64,000 nucleotides of DNA. Source: an uncultured Lachnospiraceae bacterium (GTDB lineage: Bacteria > Bacillota > Clostridia > Lachnospirales > Lachnospiraceae). The notes below the pieces were generated by a model. It searched no databases. It worked only from the letters and a program-made list of their open reading frames with translations, and was not told the DNA's origin. Shown piece by piece: positions 54,006-63,078 of the stretch. The stretch is from NCBI GenBank assembly GCA_946558465.1, contig CAMNTM010000004.1:124001-188000 (forward strand), given 5' to 3'. How positions within the stretch are numbered: the stretch's first letter is position 1; every line of letters begins with the position of its first letter. The translations under genes and the position numbers were made by a program.

Positions 54006-55694
54006 TTATTTTTTCAAATTTTTTACTATTTTATAGACAACTAACCCAATCCTGACTGCCAAAACCTCACTTGGATTATCAAAATCCATCCCTGTTATCT
54101 CTGCAATTCTTTCAATACGGTAAGCTGCTGTCTTATAATGAATGAAAAGCTCCTGTGCCGTTCTGGTAAGGTTTTGATTTCTGTCCAGATATGTATTCAA
54201 GGTAAGAAGCAAATCCCCCCTTTGCTGCCGCTTATAGCTGCAAAGTCTCTGCAGAGACTCCGGTATATATTCTAAAAGCATCTGAGGATCGTTAAGCTGA
54301 CACAGCAATTTAAAGACACCCATATCTGAAAAAAACATAACCCGCGACTTATGGTCTGTATTATCCTCACCAAGAATATCAATAAATTTCAAACTATCTC
54401 CCGCCTCTTTAAAGCTTTCGGAAACCCCCAGAATTCCTTCTGTCTCCCTCCCGGCTCCCGCCCGAACACGGAGCCTCGGATTCCAGGATGATACCCTTTT
54501 TTGGATTCCCGCCGCTGCTTTTTTAAGCTCCTTACGATACTCCTCCTGGCGGACTCCCGGAGAAAGGCTCTGAAGTACAATCACTTTATCTAGATCATTC
54601 AACAGCCGGATATCACAAAATTCTGCCTTTACTGCATCATACAGTAAACCTGCATACTTCATCTTATTATTCAGATCTTCCGGCTCTTTTGCCCCCTCTT
54701 CATACAAATTCCATATTATAACCCTGTAACAGCCGTCGGCCGGAAGCCCAAGCAGCTTTACGGCCTTTTTAAGCTCTTCACCAAAGCGGACCTTGCCGTT
54801 CAAAATGTTATTCATAATATCATTTTGAAATTTCTTTTCCAGCTCTTCTATAGAATGCTGCCGAAATAATTCCTGCTTAAGAGCTGTAACTGCATTTTCT
54901 ACAGCAATATGCTCCATACTCCCGAACCTGTTATGAAGCGCCGTAATCACCAGATACATCCTAGTATTGTGCATCAGATTCAGCCGCACAAGATACTGCT
55001 CATACCTTTCACTTACTGTATCCTCCACACATACCATCTGTTTTAAATACGTATAATTAGAATAAAATTCAGGCTGATATTCCTGCGCCTCCTCTGATAT
55101 TTCAAGCCGCGGCAGACGAAGATCTGTCGCTGCCAGACAATCCAGATTCTGATTAAATAATGCAGCCGGGTTTCCAATCAGCTTCTCCAGCACTTCAAGA
55201 ATTCTCTGAATTCCGTTTTCTTCTGATTTAAAAGAAAGAGACAGCGCCGTAAAATTATCATGGGTCGTCTTGAAATACTTAAGCTTTCTTACTTCTTCAC
55301 TAAAAAGACGCTCCATAATCAGCTTTAAGATTTCTCTGAAGGAAAGATCAAACGGCACCTCCAGTACAGGTACCGACTGCTCTTTTGCAAATTCCAGAAG
55401 AATCCGTACCTTGTCCTCTATATATTTCACATCACGCCCCCGCTTCATAGCAAGCGCACTGACTTTTTTCTTCGACAGCTCTCTTACATAACCTTCAAAC
55501 TCCTGAACGCTGCAGGTCTGAAATGCATAAAGCCCTGTGAGCAGAACCTCGCCGCCGTTTATAAATCTCACTATATCCGGAGCCTCAATAATAGTAACCC
55601 CCTGAATCTCATTCTCAATTCCTGCTTCGCCTCCAAGCAGCTTCGATTTTTTTAATATATCAGTTTTGAGCATGTCTTTTACACGGAATTTCAT
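54006..55694 (-). CDS. PucR-family transcriptional regulator
   Basis: 562 residues: N-terminal PucR domain (about 8-125, KLLGGEAGIENEIQGVTIIE and VLLTGLYAFQTC), a central GGDEF-like/ligand region, and a C-terminal PucR helix-turn-helix (LLTLNTYLDRNQNLTRTAQE ... YRIERIAEITGMDFD). Family members control purine, allantoin and amino acid catabolism. I chose the ATG giving MKFRVKDMLKTD, with AAAGGAG nine bases ahead. It is the likely regulator of the downstream amidohydrolase / oxidoreductase / ETF unit, which has its own promoter region. Confidence 0.92.
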   Translation of the reverse strand: MKFRVKDMLKTDILKKSKLLGGEAGIENEIQGVTIIEAPDIVRFINGGEVLLTGLYAFQTCSVQEFEGYVRELSKKKVSALAMKRGRDVKYIEDKVRILLEFAKEQSVPVLEVPFDLSFREILKLIMERLFSEEVRKLKYFKTTHDNFTALSLSFKSEENGIQRILEVLEKLIGNPAALFNQNLDCLAATDLRLPRLEISEEAQEYQPEFYSNYTYLKQMVCVEDTVSERYEQYLVRLNLMHNTRMYLVITALHNRFGSMEHIAVENAVTALKQELFRQHSIEELEKKFQNDIMNNILNGKVRFGEELKKAVKLLGLPADGCYRVIIWNLYEEGAKEPEDLNNKMKYAGLLYDAVKAEFCDIRLLNDLDKVIVLQSLSPGVRQEEYRKELKKAAAGIQKRVSSWNPRLRVRAGAGRETEGILGVSESFKEAGDSLKFIDILGEDNTDHKSRVMFFSDMGVFKLLCQLNDPQMLLEYIPESLQRLCSYKRQQRGDLLLTLNTYLDRNQNLTRTAQELFIHYKTAAYRIERIAEITGMDFDNPSEVLAVRIGLVVYKIVKNLKK

Positions 55695-55792
55695 CTCACT
55701 TCTCCTTTTTCTGCCAGAACTGCAAAGCATTATCCTCACACAAACAGCTTCTAAAAACGCTGCAGTTTCTGCATAAATCTGCATAAAAATAA

Positions 55793-55834
55793 AGGCACTT
55801 AAATCCCCTCTCATCAGGCATTCAGTACCTTTTT
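55793..55834 (-). terminator. Possible terminator after tRNA-Leu
   Basis: AAAGGTACT pairs with AGTGCCTTT (one G-U) around a long loop, then TATTTTTATG on the minus strand. The loop of about 24 bases makes it a moderate call. Confidence 0.45.
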
Positions 55835-55840
55835 CTTCCC

Positions 55841-55923
55841 TGCGGATGGCGGGACTTGAACCCGCACGAAGTCACCCCCGTCAGATTTTGAGTCTGATGC
55901 GTCTGCCATTCCGCCACATCCGC
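55841..55923 (-). tRNA. tRNA-Leu, anticodon CAA
   Basis: Class II tRNA of 83 bases. The acceptor stem GCGGATG pairs with CATCCGC, discriminator A. The anticodon stem TCAGA/TCTGA encloses the loop CTCAAAA, giving anticodon CAA (reads UUG). It has the long variable arm expected for leucine and the T-arm GCGGGTTCAAGTCCCGC. No CCA is encoded at the 3' end. Confidence 0.95.
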
Positions 55924-55948
55924 ATATCCAGCATTTAAGCCGAGATTA

Positions 55949-55977
55949 ATTGTATCATAATGCTGTTCAAAATACAA
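55949..55977 (-). promoter_or_regulatory. Promoter of tRNA-Leu
   Basis: On the minus strand TTGTAT, 17 bases, TACAAT, about 26 bases before the tRNA 5' end. Confidence 0.7.
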
Positions 55978-56092
55978 TATATAATTCTAAAAAACTACAT
56001 TTTAAAATTTGCAGGTTCACGGTCCCAAATACTTAACTGCCTGGTGCCGTTCTTTTCTTCAAAGAAATACAGATAATCAAATATATTTCTCG

Positions 56093-56122
56093 TTGACTCA
56101 CCCTGTAATTATAATTTATAAT
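56093..56122 (+). promoter_or_regulatory. Promoter of the FIST-chemoreceptor operon
   Basis: TTGACT, 18 bases, perfect TATAAT, about 80 bases before the ATG. Confidence 0.75.
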
Positions 56123-56204
56123 ATATGTGCTGTCACATATCGTTCAGCATTACTGTTCTTATCTTAGAACCTGCAAGAATTACATAAGAAAGAGAGACTG
56201 CATA

Positions 56205-57260
56205 ATGAAACAATTTTTTGGAATGAGCCAGCACGGCGATTTGAAAGAGGCGGTTCGTGGACTGAGCCGGCCGCAGATGATTATGCTGCTTTCTAACAAG
56301 GAGCAGTTTGAAGCACATGTAAGAGAATTAGAAGCACTTTATCCCGGAGTACCAAGTATCGGCTGTATCGGTATGAGCTATGATACTAAGGTGGTAGAAA
56401 AGGGCGTCGGCATTATCGCTTTTTCCGACGGTATCACTGCCGCCGCTGATGTACTGGAAGAAGTATCTGTTATGCCGGTAAAATATATCGACCGCCTTGA
56501 ACGTGATGTCGCTCATGTAAACGGCACACAAAATGATACCATCTGCATTGACTTCTGCACCGGCAATGATGCCTGTGTCCTGACTACCATCAACACAGTA
56601 CTTAAGCACAAAAGCATCTCTCTGGTCGGAGGAACCGGAGATGCCGGCAGAGTATCTGCCAACGGAAGAATCTATGAGGATGCAGTTGCCTATGCACTGG
56701 TAAAAAATCAAAACGGCAGAGTAAAGGCATATAAAGAAAACATTTATCACCAGATGAAGGATCACCGCTTTATTGCCTCACAGACAGACAAGGCAAAATA
56801 CATAATCGGATCTTTAAACAACCAGCCTGCCAAACAGGTATATCAGGACATCCTTCATGTAACAGAAGAAGAAATTTTAACCCAGACCTTTAAGAATCCT
56901 TTCGGAAAACTCAACGGTGACGATACCTGTATCATATCCATCAAAGAGGTGAACGGCAATTCCCTCTCCTGCTTCAGACAGGTAAATGACTCCGATGTTC
57001 TGATTCTTCTGGAGCTTGGAGATTACAAAGCTGTTGTAAGAGATACTATCCGCACTATACGGCAGGATTTTCCAAAGCTTTCGGCAGTTTTTTCTGTAAA
57101 CTGCCTGTTCCGGTACTTACTGTTTAACCAGAATCATTACATGCAGGAATATCTGAATGAAATGAGCACACTAGGCAGCCATGCAGGATTTGTCGGATAC
57201 GGAGAACACTACAACAACCGCTTTGTAAACCAGTCCATGACCTGTGTGGTATTTGAATAA
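56205..57260 (+). CDS. FIST domain sensory protein
   Basis: 351 residues. The FIST N domain (about 25-215, with [20 protein letters not shown] and [16 protein letters not shown]) and FIST C domain (about 215-345, with [18 protein letters not shown]) are seen. FIST is a predicted extracellular-type ligand sensor for small molecules such as amino acids, found here without signal peptide or membrane segment, so it senses inside the cell. I chose the ATG giving [11 protein letters not shown]; its ribosome site is weak. The next gene is a soluble chemoreceptor, 14 bases away. Confidence 0.88.
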   Translation: MKQFFGMSQHGDLKEAVRGLSRPQMIMLLSNKEQFEAHVRELEALYPGVPSIGCIGMSYDTKVVEKGVGIIAFSDGITAAADVLEEVSVMPVKYIDRLERDVAHVNGTQNDTICIDFCTGNDACVLTTINTVLKHKSISLVGGTGDAGRVSANGRIYEDAVAYALVKNQNGRVKAYKENIYHQMKDHRFIASQTDKAKYIIGSLNNQPAKQVYQDILHVTEEEILTQTFKNPFGKLNGDDTCIISIKEVNGNSLSCFRQVNDSDVLILLELGDYKAVVRDTIRTIRQDFPKLSAVFSVNCLFRYLLFNQNHYMQEYLNEMSTLGSHAGFVGYGEHYNNRFVNQSMTCVVFE

Positions 57261-57274
57261 GGAGGAGTAACGTC

Positions 57275-58225
57275 ATGCCGTTTTGGAAGAAAAATATTCA
57301 GGAAAAAAACACAGCATCTGAAAAACCGAAAACACTCTATCCGGTACTTCACGTAATGAAAAGTCTGAAAGATTACCATACCGAGCTTGTTCAAAAGGAA
57401 GTAGATTCTCTGTGGGAATTAAATAAAATACAGGGTTCCTTTGACAATGTACTGTCCGAGGCCGAAAGCTTCCACACAAATCTGCAGGATTTCGGAGATA
57501 ACTTCTACAGTATTGAGCAGGCCTCCAGCGGATTTGATGCCGTAAAGGAAACCATCTCTCAATCTGTCACACATGCCCAAAGCGGAGTCGAAGAGCTTAA
57601 AAACAGCTCCATGCAGGTGGAAACCTATTTCAGCGAGATGGAAAATACATTTGAAGATCTGCAGAAGGCGGTGGAAAAAATCAAACGCTGCACAGATAAG
57701 ATTATCACCTTTGCTGAACAAACCAATATTCTTGCCCTGAATGCCTCTATTGAGGCGGCACGGGCCGGTGAACAGGGCAGAGGCTTCTCTGTAGTAGCCG
57801 TAGAAGTAAAAAAGCTTGCCGACGAAATCAAGGACCTGACGGGAGAGGTTGATGCCAGCATTCAGGATGTGGAACAGGGGACAGAGCATCTAAACAGAAG
57901 TATTGCCACCTCTCAGCAGGCATTAGGACAGAGTATTGATAAGGTGAATGAAACTTACGAGATGTTTGACGAAATTACCCAGTCTGCAGAGGGGGCTTCT
58001 ACAGTACATAATGAGATTTCCCGCGTTATCGGCGATTCAAAAAATGCCCTTCAAAACCTGTGCGGCTTCTTTGACCATATAAAGCTGCGAAACCAGGAGG
58101 TCGTAAAGCATATAACACTTGCAAGTAAGCTGGGAACGACAAAAAGCGCAATGTTTGAAGATATTGATAACATGATGGCGCAGATTCCGCCGATTATCAG
58201 CGAATATACGGACGGCACAAGATAA
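57275..58225 (+). CDS. Soluble methyl-accepting chemotaxis-like protein
   Basis: 316 residues, entirely cytoplasmic: no transmembrane segment or HAMP domain. The signalling tip is well conserved ([20 protein letters not shown] followed by [17 protein letters not shown]), so it should bind CheW and CheA. The N-terminal 100 residues are a helical region that could receive the FIST protein's signal. There are no che or flagellar genes in this window. The ATG has a strong GGAGGAG site. Co-transcribed with the FIST gene. Confidence 0.92.
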   Translation: MPFWKKNIQEKNTASEKPKTLYPVLHVMKSLKDYHTELVQKEVDSLWELNKIQGSFDNVLSEAESFHTNLQDFGDNFYSIEQASSGFDAVKETISQSVTHAQSGVEELKNSSMQVETYFSEMENTFEDLQKAVEKIKRCTDKIITFAEQTNILALNASIEAARAGEQGRGFSVVAVEVKKLADEIKDLTGEVDASIQDVEQGTEHLNRSIATSQQALGQSIDKVNETYEMFDEITQSAEGASTVHNEISRVIGDSKNALQNLCGFFDHIKLRNQEVVKHITLASKLGTTKSAMFEDIDNMMAQIPPIISEYTDGTR

Positions 58226-58253
58226 AACAGAGCTGCCCCAATGATATCAAATA

Positions 58254-58306
58254 CCGCTGCTTTTATCATTTACATAAACAAAATGGTAAAAACAGCGGCA
58301 TTTTTT
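58254..58306 (+). terminator. Terminator after the chemoreceptor gene
   Basis: An 18-position stem from CCGCTG/CAGCGG inward through TTTTA/TAAAA with one mismatch and one G-U, followed by TTTTTT. Convergent with lysA. Confidence 0.8.
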
Positions 58307-58324
58307 ATCTTATCTTTCCTTTTT

Positions 58325-59596
58325 TCACTGTATCAGCTTCTTTCCGATCTCAAAGCAGTCAAATGTTGCAAAGTAGTCTGCCGGTGTTTCTGCTCTTCGA
58401 ATCAGCTGCGTGCTTCCATCCTCCCGGAGAAGAATTTCGGCTGATTTGAGCTTTCCGTTATAATTGTATCCCATAGCGTAGCCATGTGCACCTGTATCAT
58501 GAATAACCAAGAGATCTCCCTTATCAATCCTCGGCAGCATGCGGTCAATGGCAAATTTATCATTATTCTCACACAAAGCTCCTGCAATATCATATTTATG
58601 ATCGCACGGCAGATTTTCCTTACCCATAACTGTAATATGATGATACGCTCCGTACATTGCCGGACGCATCAGATTTACCGCACATGCATCTACACCGATA
58701 TACTCCTTGTGTGTGTGTTTCTCATGAATCGCCTTTGTCACAAGACAGCCATAAGGACCTGTCATAAAACGTCCAAGCTCTGTATAAATTGCCACATCCT
58801 TCATCCCGGCAGGAACAAGGGTTTCCTCATACACTCTGCGCACACCATCACCGATGACACGGATATCATTCGGCTCCTGATCCGGCCTGTACGGAATTCC
58901 TATCCCGCCGGACAAATTGATGAACTTTATATGTACCCCTGTCTCTTTATGCAGACGCACTGCTGTCTCAAAAAGTATCTTTGCCAGCATCGGATAGTAC
59001 TCATTCGTTACAGTATTGCTTGCAAGAAATGAATGAATCCCGAATTCCTTTGCTCCTTTCTCCTTCAATATACGAAAAGCATCAAAAAGCTGCTCTGTTG
59101 TCATGCCGTATTTTGCATCTCCTGGATTGTCCATAATATCATTGCTGACTTTAAAAAGTCCTCCCGGATTATAACGACAGCTGATAGTCTGCGGAATATA
59201 ACCGATAGCTTTTTCCAGAAAATCAATATGTGTGATATCATCCAAATTGATTACCGCACCCAGCTTCTCTGCATACTGATACTCCTCCTTTGGCGTATCG
59301 TTGGAAGAAAACATAATATCCTCCCCCTTTGCTTCAACTGCATCTGACAGCATCAGCTCCGTATAGGAGGAACAGTCACAGCCACAGCCGTATTCTCTTA
59401 AAATCTGAATCAAAAACGGATTCGGCGCTGCTTTCACCGCAAAATATTCTTTAAAACCTGGATTCCACGAAAACGCTTCCTTCAATGCCTTTATATTCTT
59501 CCGTATTCCCTTCTCATCGTATAAATGGAACGGAGTCGGATATTTCTTTACTATCTCCTCCAGCTGAGTCTTTGTCACAAATGGCTGCTTTTTCAT
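58325..59596 (-). CDS. lysA: Diaminopimelate decarboxylase
   Basis: Final step of lysine synthesis. 423 residues of the fold-III PLP decarboxylase family with the Schiff-base lysine Lys55 in FAVKAAPNP, GIHSFLASNTV, NLSGGIGIPYRP and the C-terminal active-site cysteine region AGALCENNDKFA. I chose MKKQPFVTKTQ, with GGAGGAG ahead. It lies one base after the TrmB-family regulator, so that regulator probably controls it; no lysine riboswitch is present. Confidence 0.95.
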   Translation of the reverse strand: MKKQPFVTKTQLEEIVKKYPTPFHLYDEKGIRKNIKALKEAFSWNPGFKEYFAVKAAPNPFLIQILREYGCGCDCSSYTELMLSDAVEAKGEDIMFSSNDTPKEEYQYAEKLGAVINLDDITHIDFLEKAIGYIPQTISCRYNPGGLFKVSNDIMDNPGDAKYGMTTEQLFDAFRILKEKGAKEFGIHSFLASNTVTNEYYPMLAKILFETAVRLHKETGVHIKFINLSGGIGIPYRPDQEPNDIRVIGDGVRRVYEETLVPAGMKDVAIYTELGRFMTGPYGCLVTKAIHEKHTHKEYIGVDACAVNLMRPAMYGAYHHITVMGKENLPCDHKYDIAGALCENNDKFAIDRMLPRIDKGDLLVIHDTGAHGYAMGYNYNGKLKSAEILLREDGSTQLIRRAETPADYFATFDCFEIGKKLIQ

Positions 59597-59597
59597 C

Positions 59598-60311
59598 TTA
59601 CTGGTTCTCCTCCTGCATTGCAAAAAGTTTGATTTCATTGGCAAGTGCTCTCTTATACAGCTCCACAAAATTTTTCTGGCCAGAGTACAGGCAGGTATTG
59701 ATACTTCCTTCACCATACTCTCCTGTCAGAACATATTTAGAATCTGAGATAATCCCTATCTGCATCCCTCTCGAAGCCCCCACATAAACCTTGGCATTTC
59801 CAAAATTTACCGGCTGGTCTGTAATAACAACTACCCGCTTTCTCTCCTTTATCAGCTTTTCAACCTCATGAATAAATAAAAGCAGATAATTGCTGGCACA
59901 GGATATGTACACTCTTTCCTCTGTTTTCAAAAGAAGATTTCGAATCTTGTCCAGAATATGTTCGGCTCCCTCTATTGTAATATAACCGTCCACATAAGTC
60001 TTTTCCGCCGGCATATGGCCGATCAGCCACCTCTTGGACTCCTCCAGTCTGCGGATACGGTTTTTACAGAATTCATCGAGCGGAACCGGCGCATATTTCC
60101 TTGTCGTCCCCTCCTCCACCAGGCAGGCGGCTCCTTTTTCCGTCATGCTGGCCAGAGAATTATAGGCATTAGACCGGGAAATCCCCAGCTGCTTTGCCGC
60201 CTCATATCCCGTAGTTTTTCCCTCTCCCAGAAGACAGCCATAAATCCCTGCTTCCTGCCTGGTAAGCCCAAATTCCATCAGGCGCTCTGTAAATGTTTTT
60301 CCTTCCATCAT
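59598..60311 (-). CDS. TrmB-family transcriptional regulator
   Basis: 237 residues with N-terminal winged HTH (FGLTRQEAGIYGCLL ... AKQLGISRSNAYNSLASM) and a C-terminal effector domain of the TrmB/PLD-like type (EGAEHILDKIRNLLLKT ... VYISCASNYLLL). Family members usually bind sugars, but here the gene is fused in an operon with lysA, so control by lysine or diaminopimelate is possible. A palindrome overlaps its -35 element, suggesting self-repression. Two adjacent ATGs are possible starts. Confidence 0.88.
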   Translation of the reverse strand: MMEGKTFTERLMEFGLTRQEAGIYGCLLGEGKTTGYEAAKQLGISRSNAYNSLASMTEKGAACLVEEGTTRKYAPVPLDEFCKNRIRRLEESKRWLIGHMPAEKTYVDGYITIEGAEHILDKIRNLLLKTEERVYISCASNYLLLFIHEVEKLIKERKRVVVITDQPVNFGNAKVYVGASRGMQIGIISDSKYVLTGEYGEGSINTCLYSGQKNFVELYKRALANEIKLFAMQEENQ

Positions 60312-60350
60312 TTCCTCTCAGCACTCTCTTTAGTAGTTCTTTCAGGGAAC

Positions 60351-60379
60351 ACTATAAACCATAATCTGACATCTGTCAA
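60351..60379 (-). promoter_or_regulatory. Promoter of trmB-lysA with overlapping palindrome
   Basis: On the minus strand TTGACA, 17 bases, TATAGT. The -35 is part of the palindrome TGACAGATGTCA (arms TGACA/TGTCA), at 60367-60378, consistent with a repressor site. Confidence 0.8.
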
Positions 60380-60386
60380 CCGGTTT

Positions 60387-61520
60387 TCAGCCCTGTACCT
60401 GAAGAAGTTTTTCTCTGAGTTCTTTTTCCAGACGCTGAATCTCCTTTTCAGCCTCAGCACGCTTCTTACGTCCCTCTGTCTGAATCTGCATTACTTCATC
60501 AAAGGTCGATATCAAAGCCTCATTTGTATGCTTCAGCGTCTCTATCTCCACAATACCCCGTTCGGCCTCCCTTGCTGTCTGAACAGTCGCAGACTTAAGC
60601 TTCTCTGCATTTCTTCTTAGCAGCTCATTCGTCATATCTGTTACCTCTCTTTGTGCTGCTGCTGCCTGTGTGGAATGCTCTATTCCAAGCGCCAGAACCA
60701 TCTGGCTTTTCCAGAGAGGTACTGTATTGACAATGGTAGACTGTATCTTTTCCACCATCAGCGTGTTATTTCCCTGTACAAGGCGGATCTGAGGCGCTGT
60801 CTGCATAGCGATTGTCTTTGTCAGCTCCAGATCATAAAGCTTTTTCTCAAACCGGCCGCACATTCCGTCTAAATCTCTCGCCGCCTGCGCGTCCTCAGCA
60901 AGACCGCTTTTTTCTGCCTTTTCAAGAAGCTTTGGCATCTGTATTTCTCTCACCTCTTTGAGCTTTTTCTTTCCCGCCAAAACATACATAGACAGTTCCT
61001 TAAAATAAGTCAGATTCAGCTCGTACATTTTATCCAGAATTGCAATATCCTTAAGAAGCTGTATCTGATGAGATTCCAGCACCCTGCATATATGGCTGAT
61101 ATTTGCTTCTGCCTTTGCATACTTCGCCTTCATGGTCTGGATCCGGCTTGATGTTTTTCGAAAGACACTGCCGAAAAATCCCTTATCCTCTTCCCCGTCA
61201 AAGCTTCTAAGCTCTTTCACCACATCTGACAGCAGACTTCCAATCTCCCCCAGATCCTTTGTTTTTACATTCTGAAGCGCCGTCTCAGAAAAATCAGCCA
61301 TTTTCTTCTGTGTTCCCGCTCCGTACTGCAGAACGGCCGCAGAATTTGTAATATCTATTTTTCCGGCAAACGCATCCACTATCCGCCTCTCTTCTTCTGA
61401 AAGGAGGCTGTCATCAAATAAGACCTTCTCCTCCCTCGTCTGCACCGGCGGCTCCTCCTCCTGAAAGGGCTCAAGCGTAAGCTCCGGCACTGTCTGAAAC
61501 TCTTTAAATTCGTTATCCAT
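60387..61520 (-). CDS. TelA-family toxic anion resistance protein (copy 2)
   Basis: 377 residues of the TelA/YaaN family, divergent from the first copy at 28.4 kb. Recognisable blocks are QYGAGTQKKMADFSETAL, FGSVFRKTSSRIQTMKAKYA and the C-terminal QIRLVQGNNTLMVEKIQSTI with a coiled region. No membrane segment. The next gene upstream is an XpaC-like membrane protein, 14 bases away, so this is a second TelA/XpaC pair. Activity unknown. Confidence 0.92.
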   Translation of the reverse strand: MDNEFKEFQTVPELTLEPFQEEEPPVQTREEKVLFDDSLLSEEERRIVDAFAGKIDITNSAAVLQYGAGTQKKMADFSETALQNVKTKDLGEIGSLLSDVVKELRSFDGEEDKGFFGSVFRKTSSRIQTMKAKYAKAEANISHICRVLESHQIQLLKDIAILDKMYELNLTYFKELSMYVLAGKKKLKEVREIQMPKLLEKAEKSGLAEDAQAARDLDGMCGRFEKKLYDLELTKTIAMQTAPQIRLVQGNNTLMVEKIQSTIVNTVPLWKSQMVLALGIEHSTQAAAAQREVTDMTNELLRRNAEKLKSATVQTAREAERGIVEIETLKHTNEALISTFDEVMQIQTEGRKKRAEAEKEIQRLEKELREKLLQVQG

Positions 61521-61534
61521 TTTTTTACGCCTTC

Positions 61535-62791
61535 CTATCCTTTTAATTTATCATTCACAAGCCCTTCCTGGGCAAGCATCGTATGCAGTACGGAGATATC
61601 GGAAGAAACATCCCATGCCGTATCCTGAAACAGCTTGTCCAAAAGCTTCTCAAAAGCTTCATTGAGCGTATCCAGTGTTCTCTCAATCTCTCGTTTAGAG
61701 GAGCTTATATTTTCTCCTCCTTCCGGCTGGCCCTCAAGCTCCTGATATGCCTCCAAAAGCTTGACTGTCGTAGGAAGATAATACTCCAGAAGCCTTCGGA
61801 TGTCTTCTGCACACTCTGGATGATGCTCCACTCTGTCTAAAATCCGGCGGATCACAGTCTCCATGCGGGAAATCTTTGCAGAAATCTCTCTTTCCCAAAT
61901 TGCTTCCTTACATGCTTGTATCCTCTGAATATATTCTCCTCCTTTTTCTATAATCTCCCGAACCTCAGGTGAAAGTCTCCTGGCTGTTTCTTTCATCCGC
62001 CCCATTTGTTCATACTTTTTCTCTGCCTCCCCTGACTCTTCCATCCGCCTCCGCTCCGTCTGCAGCATAAGATATTCTTCATACATCCTGTGGCTCACAA
62101 TCAGGCAGGTTCCCTGCTCATCCAGATGCCCCTGCAGAAGCCATTCTCCAAGCAGCATTTTCTTCACATCCTTAGCCACATATTTTATACTTTTCCCCAC
62201 AGCCTCCGACAGCTCCTGAAGATTACAGTATTCCCGCCCTCCTATGGTGTGTATATAAGTCTGAAACCTCCTCACGCGCCTTTTGACAGAAGCTCCGCAG
62301 CAAAACATTGAAAAACCGACCACACTCCCTGATAAAGACAGCATAAGCGATAAGACAGTAGTAAAAAATTCTGTTTCCTCAAAACCACCACCCACAAATA
62401 CACACACCAAAAGTATCAAAAACAGAATGAAAGACGGGAAACCGAGTCCCAGACCTATGGCAGTCAAAATGAATCCTCTCGCCTTCAGGCCTCCGATTCC
62501 CCGATACAAACCGGGATTACTTTCATTCCTAAAATTTTGGTATACATGTGTTTCCATACAGGCAGACTCTTCATACACAGGAGTCCTGCTGTATTTCCTG
62601 CCCATCCCGGTTTCGACACCGGCTCTTACAGTATCTCCTGCCTGCTTCAGCGTATTTGTAATACCGGCCACGGCATCGTTCACAGTATCTGCCACCGTCT
62701 GGCTTAGTTTTTCAAAATTCTGGGAATTCACAGCCTCCTGTACTGTTTTTCGGATCTCTTCTCCAAATCTTTCCCAATCCCGGTTTTCCAT
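61535..62791 (-). CDS. XpaC-related membrane protein with helical and winged-helix-like regions
   Basis: 418 residues. N-terminal amphipathic segment (about 1-55), two transmembrane helices (about 106-130 and 142-165), a short wing-like region (GGREYCNLQELSEAVGKSIK ... LLGEWLLQGHLDEQG), and a C-terminal helical domain resembling the XpaC family (RILDRVEHHPECAEDIRRLL ... YYLPTTVKLLEAYQEL). It is longer than XpaC proper (243 residues at the first locus). I chose the ATG giving MENRDWERFG, with GGGAGG ahead. Membrane partner of the downstream TelA protein, by analogy with the other locus. Confidence 0.8.
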   Translation of the reverse strand: MENRDWERFGEEIRKTVQEAVNSQNFEKLSQTVADTVNDAVAGITNTLKQAGDTVRAGVETGMGRKYSRTPVYEESACMETHVYQNFRNESNPGLYRGIGGLKARGFILTAIGLGLGFPSFILFLILLVCVFVGGGFEETEFFTTVLSLMLSLSGSVVGFSMFCCGASVKRRVRRFQTYIHTIGGREYCNLQELSEAVGKSIKYVAKDVKKMLLGEWLLQGHLDEQGTCLIVSHRMYEEYLMLQTERRRMEESGEAEKKYEQMGRMKETARRLSPEVREIIEKGGEYIQRIQACKEAIWEREISAKISRMETVIRRILDRVEHHPECAEDIRRLLEYYLPTTVKLLEAYQELEGQPEGGENISSSKREIERTLDTLNEAFEKLLDKLFQDTAWDVSSDISVLHTMLAQEGLVNDKLKG

Positions 62792-62870
62792 CTTGTCCTC
62801 CCGATTTATCTGCACACTGCCTGTCATATCCATTGAGTACTTTACATTTATATCCTTAAAAACTTCTCCT

Positions 62871-62898
62871 ATTATAGCATAATAAAACACGGTTGCAA
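62871..62898 (-). promoter_or_regulatory. Promoter of the XpaC-like / TelA pair
   Basis: On the minus strand TTGCAA, 16 bases, TATAAT, about 80 bases before the start codon. Confidence 0.7.
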
Positions 62899-62909
62899 AC
62901 CCGGAAATC

Positions 62910-62973
62910 CTATGACAAACGGTCGCCTGCCGACATAAAAATGAAATAATATTGAATACTATGGCAAACCGTC
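62910..62973 (+). repeat. Pair of 15-base direct repeats between divergent promoters
   Basis: CTATGACAAACGGTC at 62910-62924 and CTATGGCAAACCGTC at 62959-62973 match at 13 of 15 positions. The second lies inside the spacer of the ClC promoter. A weaker copy (TTGCAAACCCGG) overlaps the opposite -35. A plausible shared operator. Confidence 0.6.
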
Positions 62974-62980
62974 CTATAAT
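62952..62980 (+). promoter_or_regulatory. Promoter of the ClC channel gene
   Basis: TTGAAT, 17 bases, TATAAT, about 100 bases before the TTG start. Confidence 0.75.
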
Positions 62981-63078
62981 ATATATGTTACCATACAAAC
63001 ATGTCACTTGGATATCTGCAGATTGTTCTGCACTTTCTGTCCTTCAATTCTTAAAACGGCTGCCGGGAGGAAAGCATT

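Noticed and set aside
55924-56204. Integration site or element remnant beside tRNA-Leu
   Set aside because: No repeat of the tRNA 3' end, integrase or element gene is visible; the stretch holds only promoters and AT-rich sequence.
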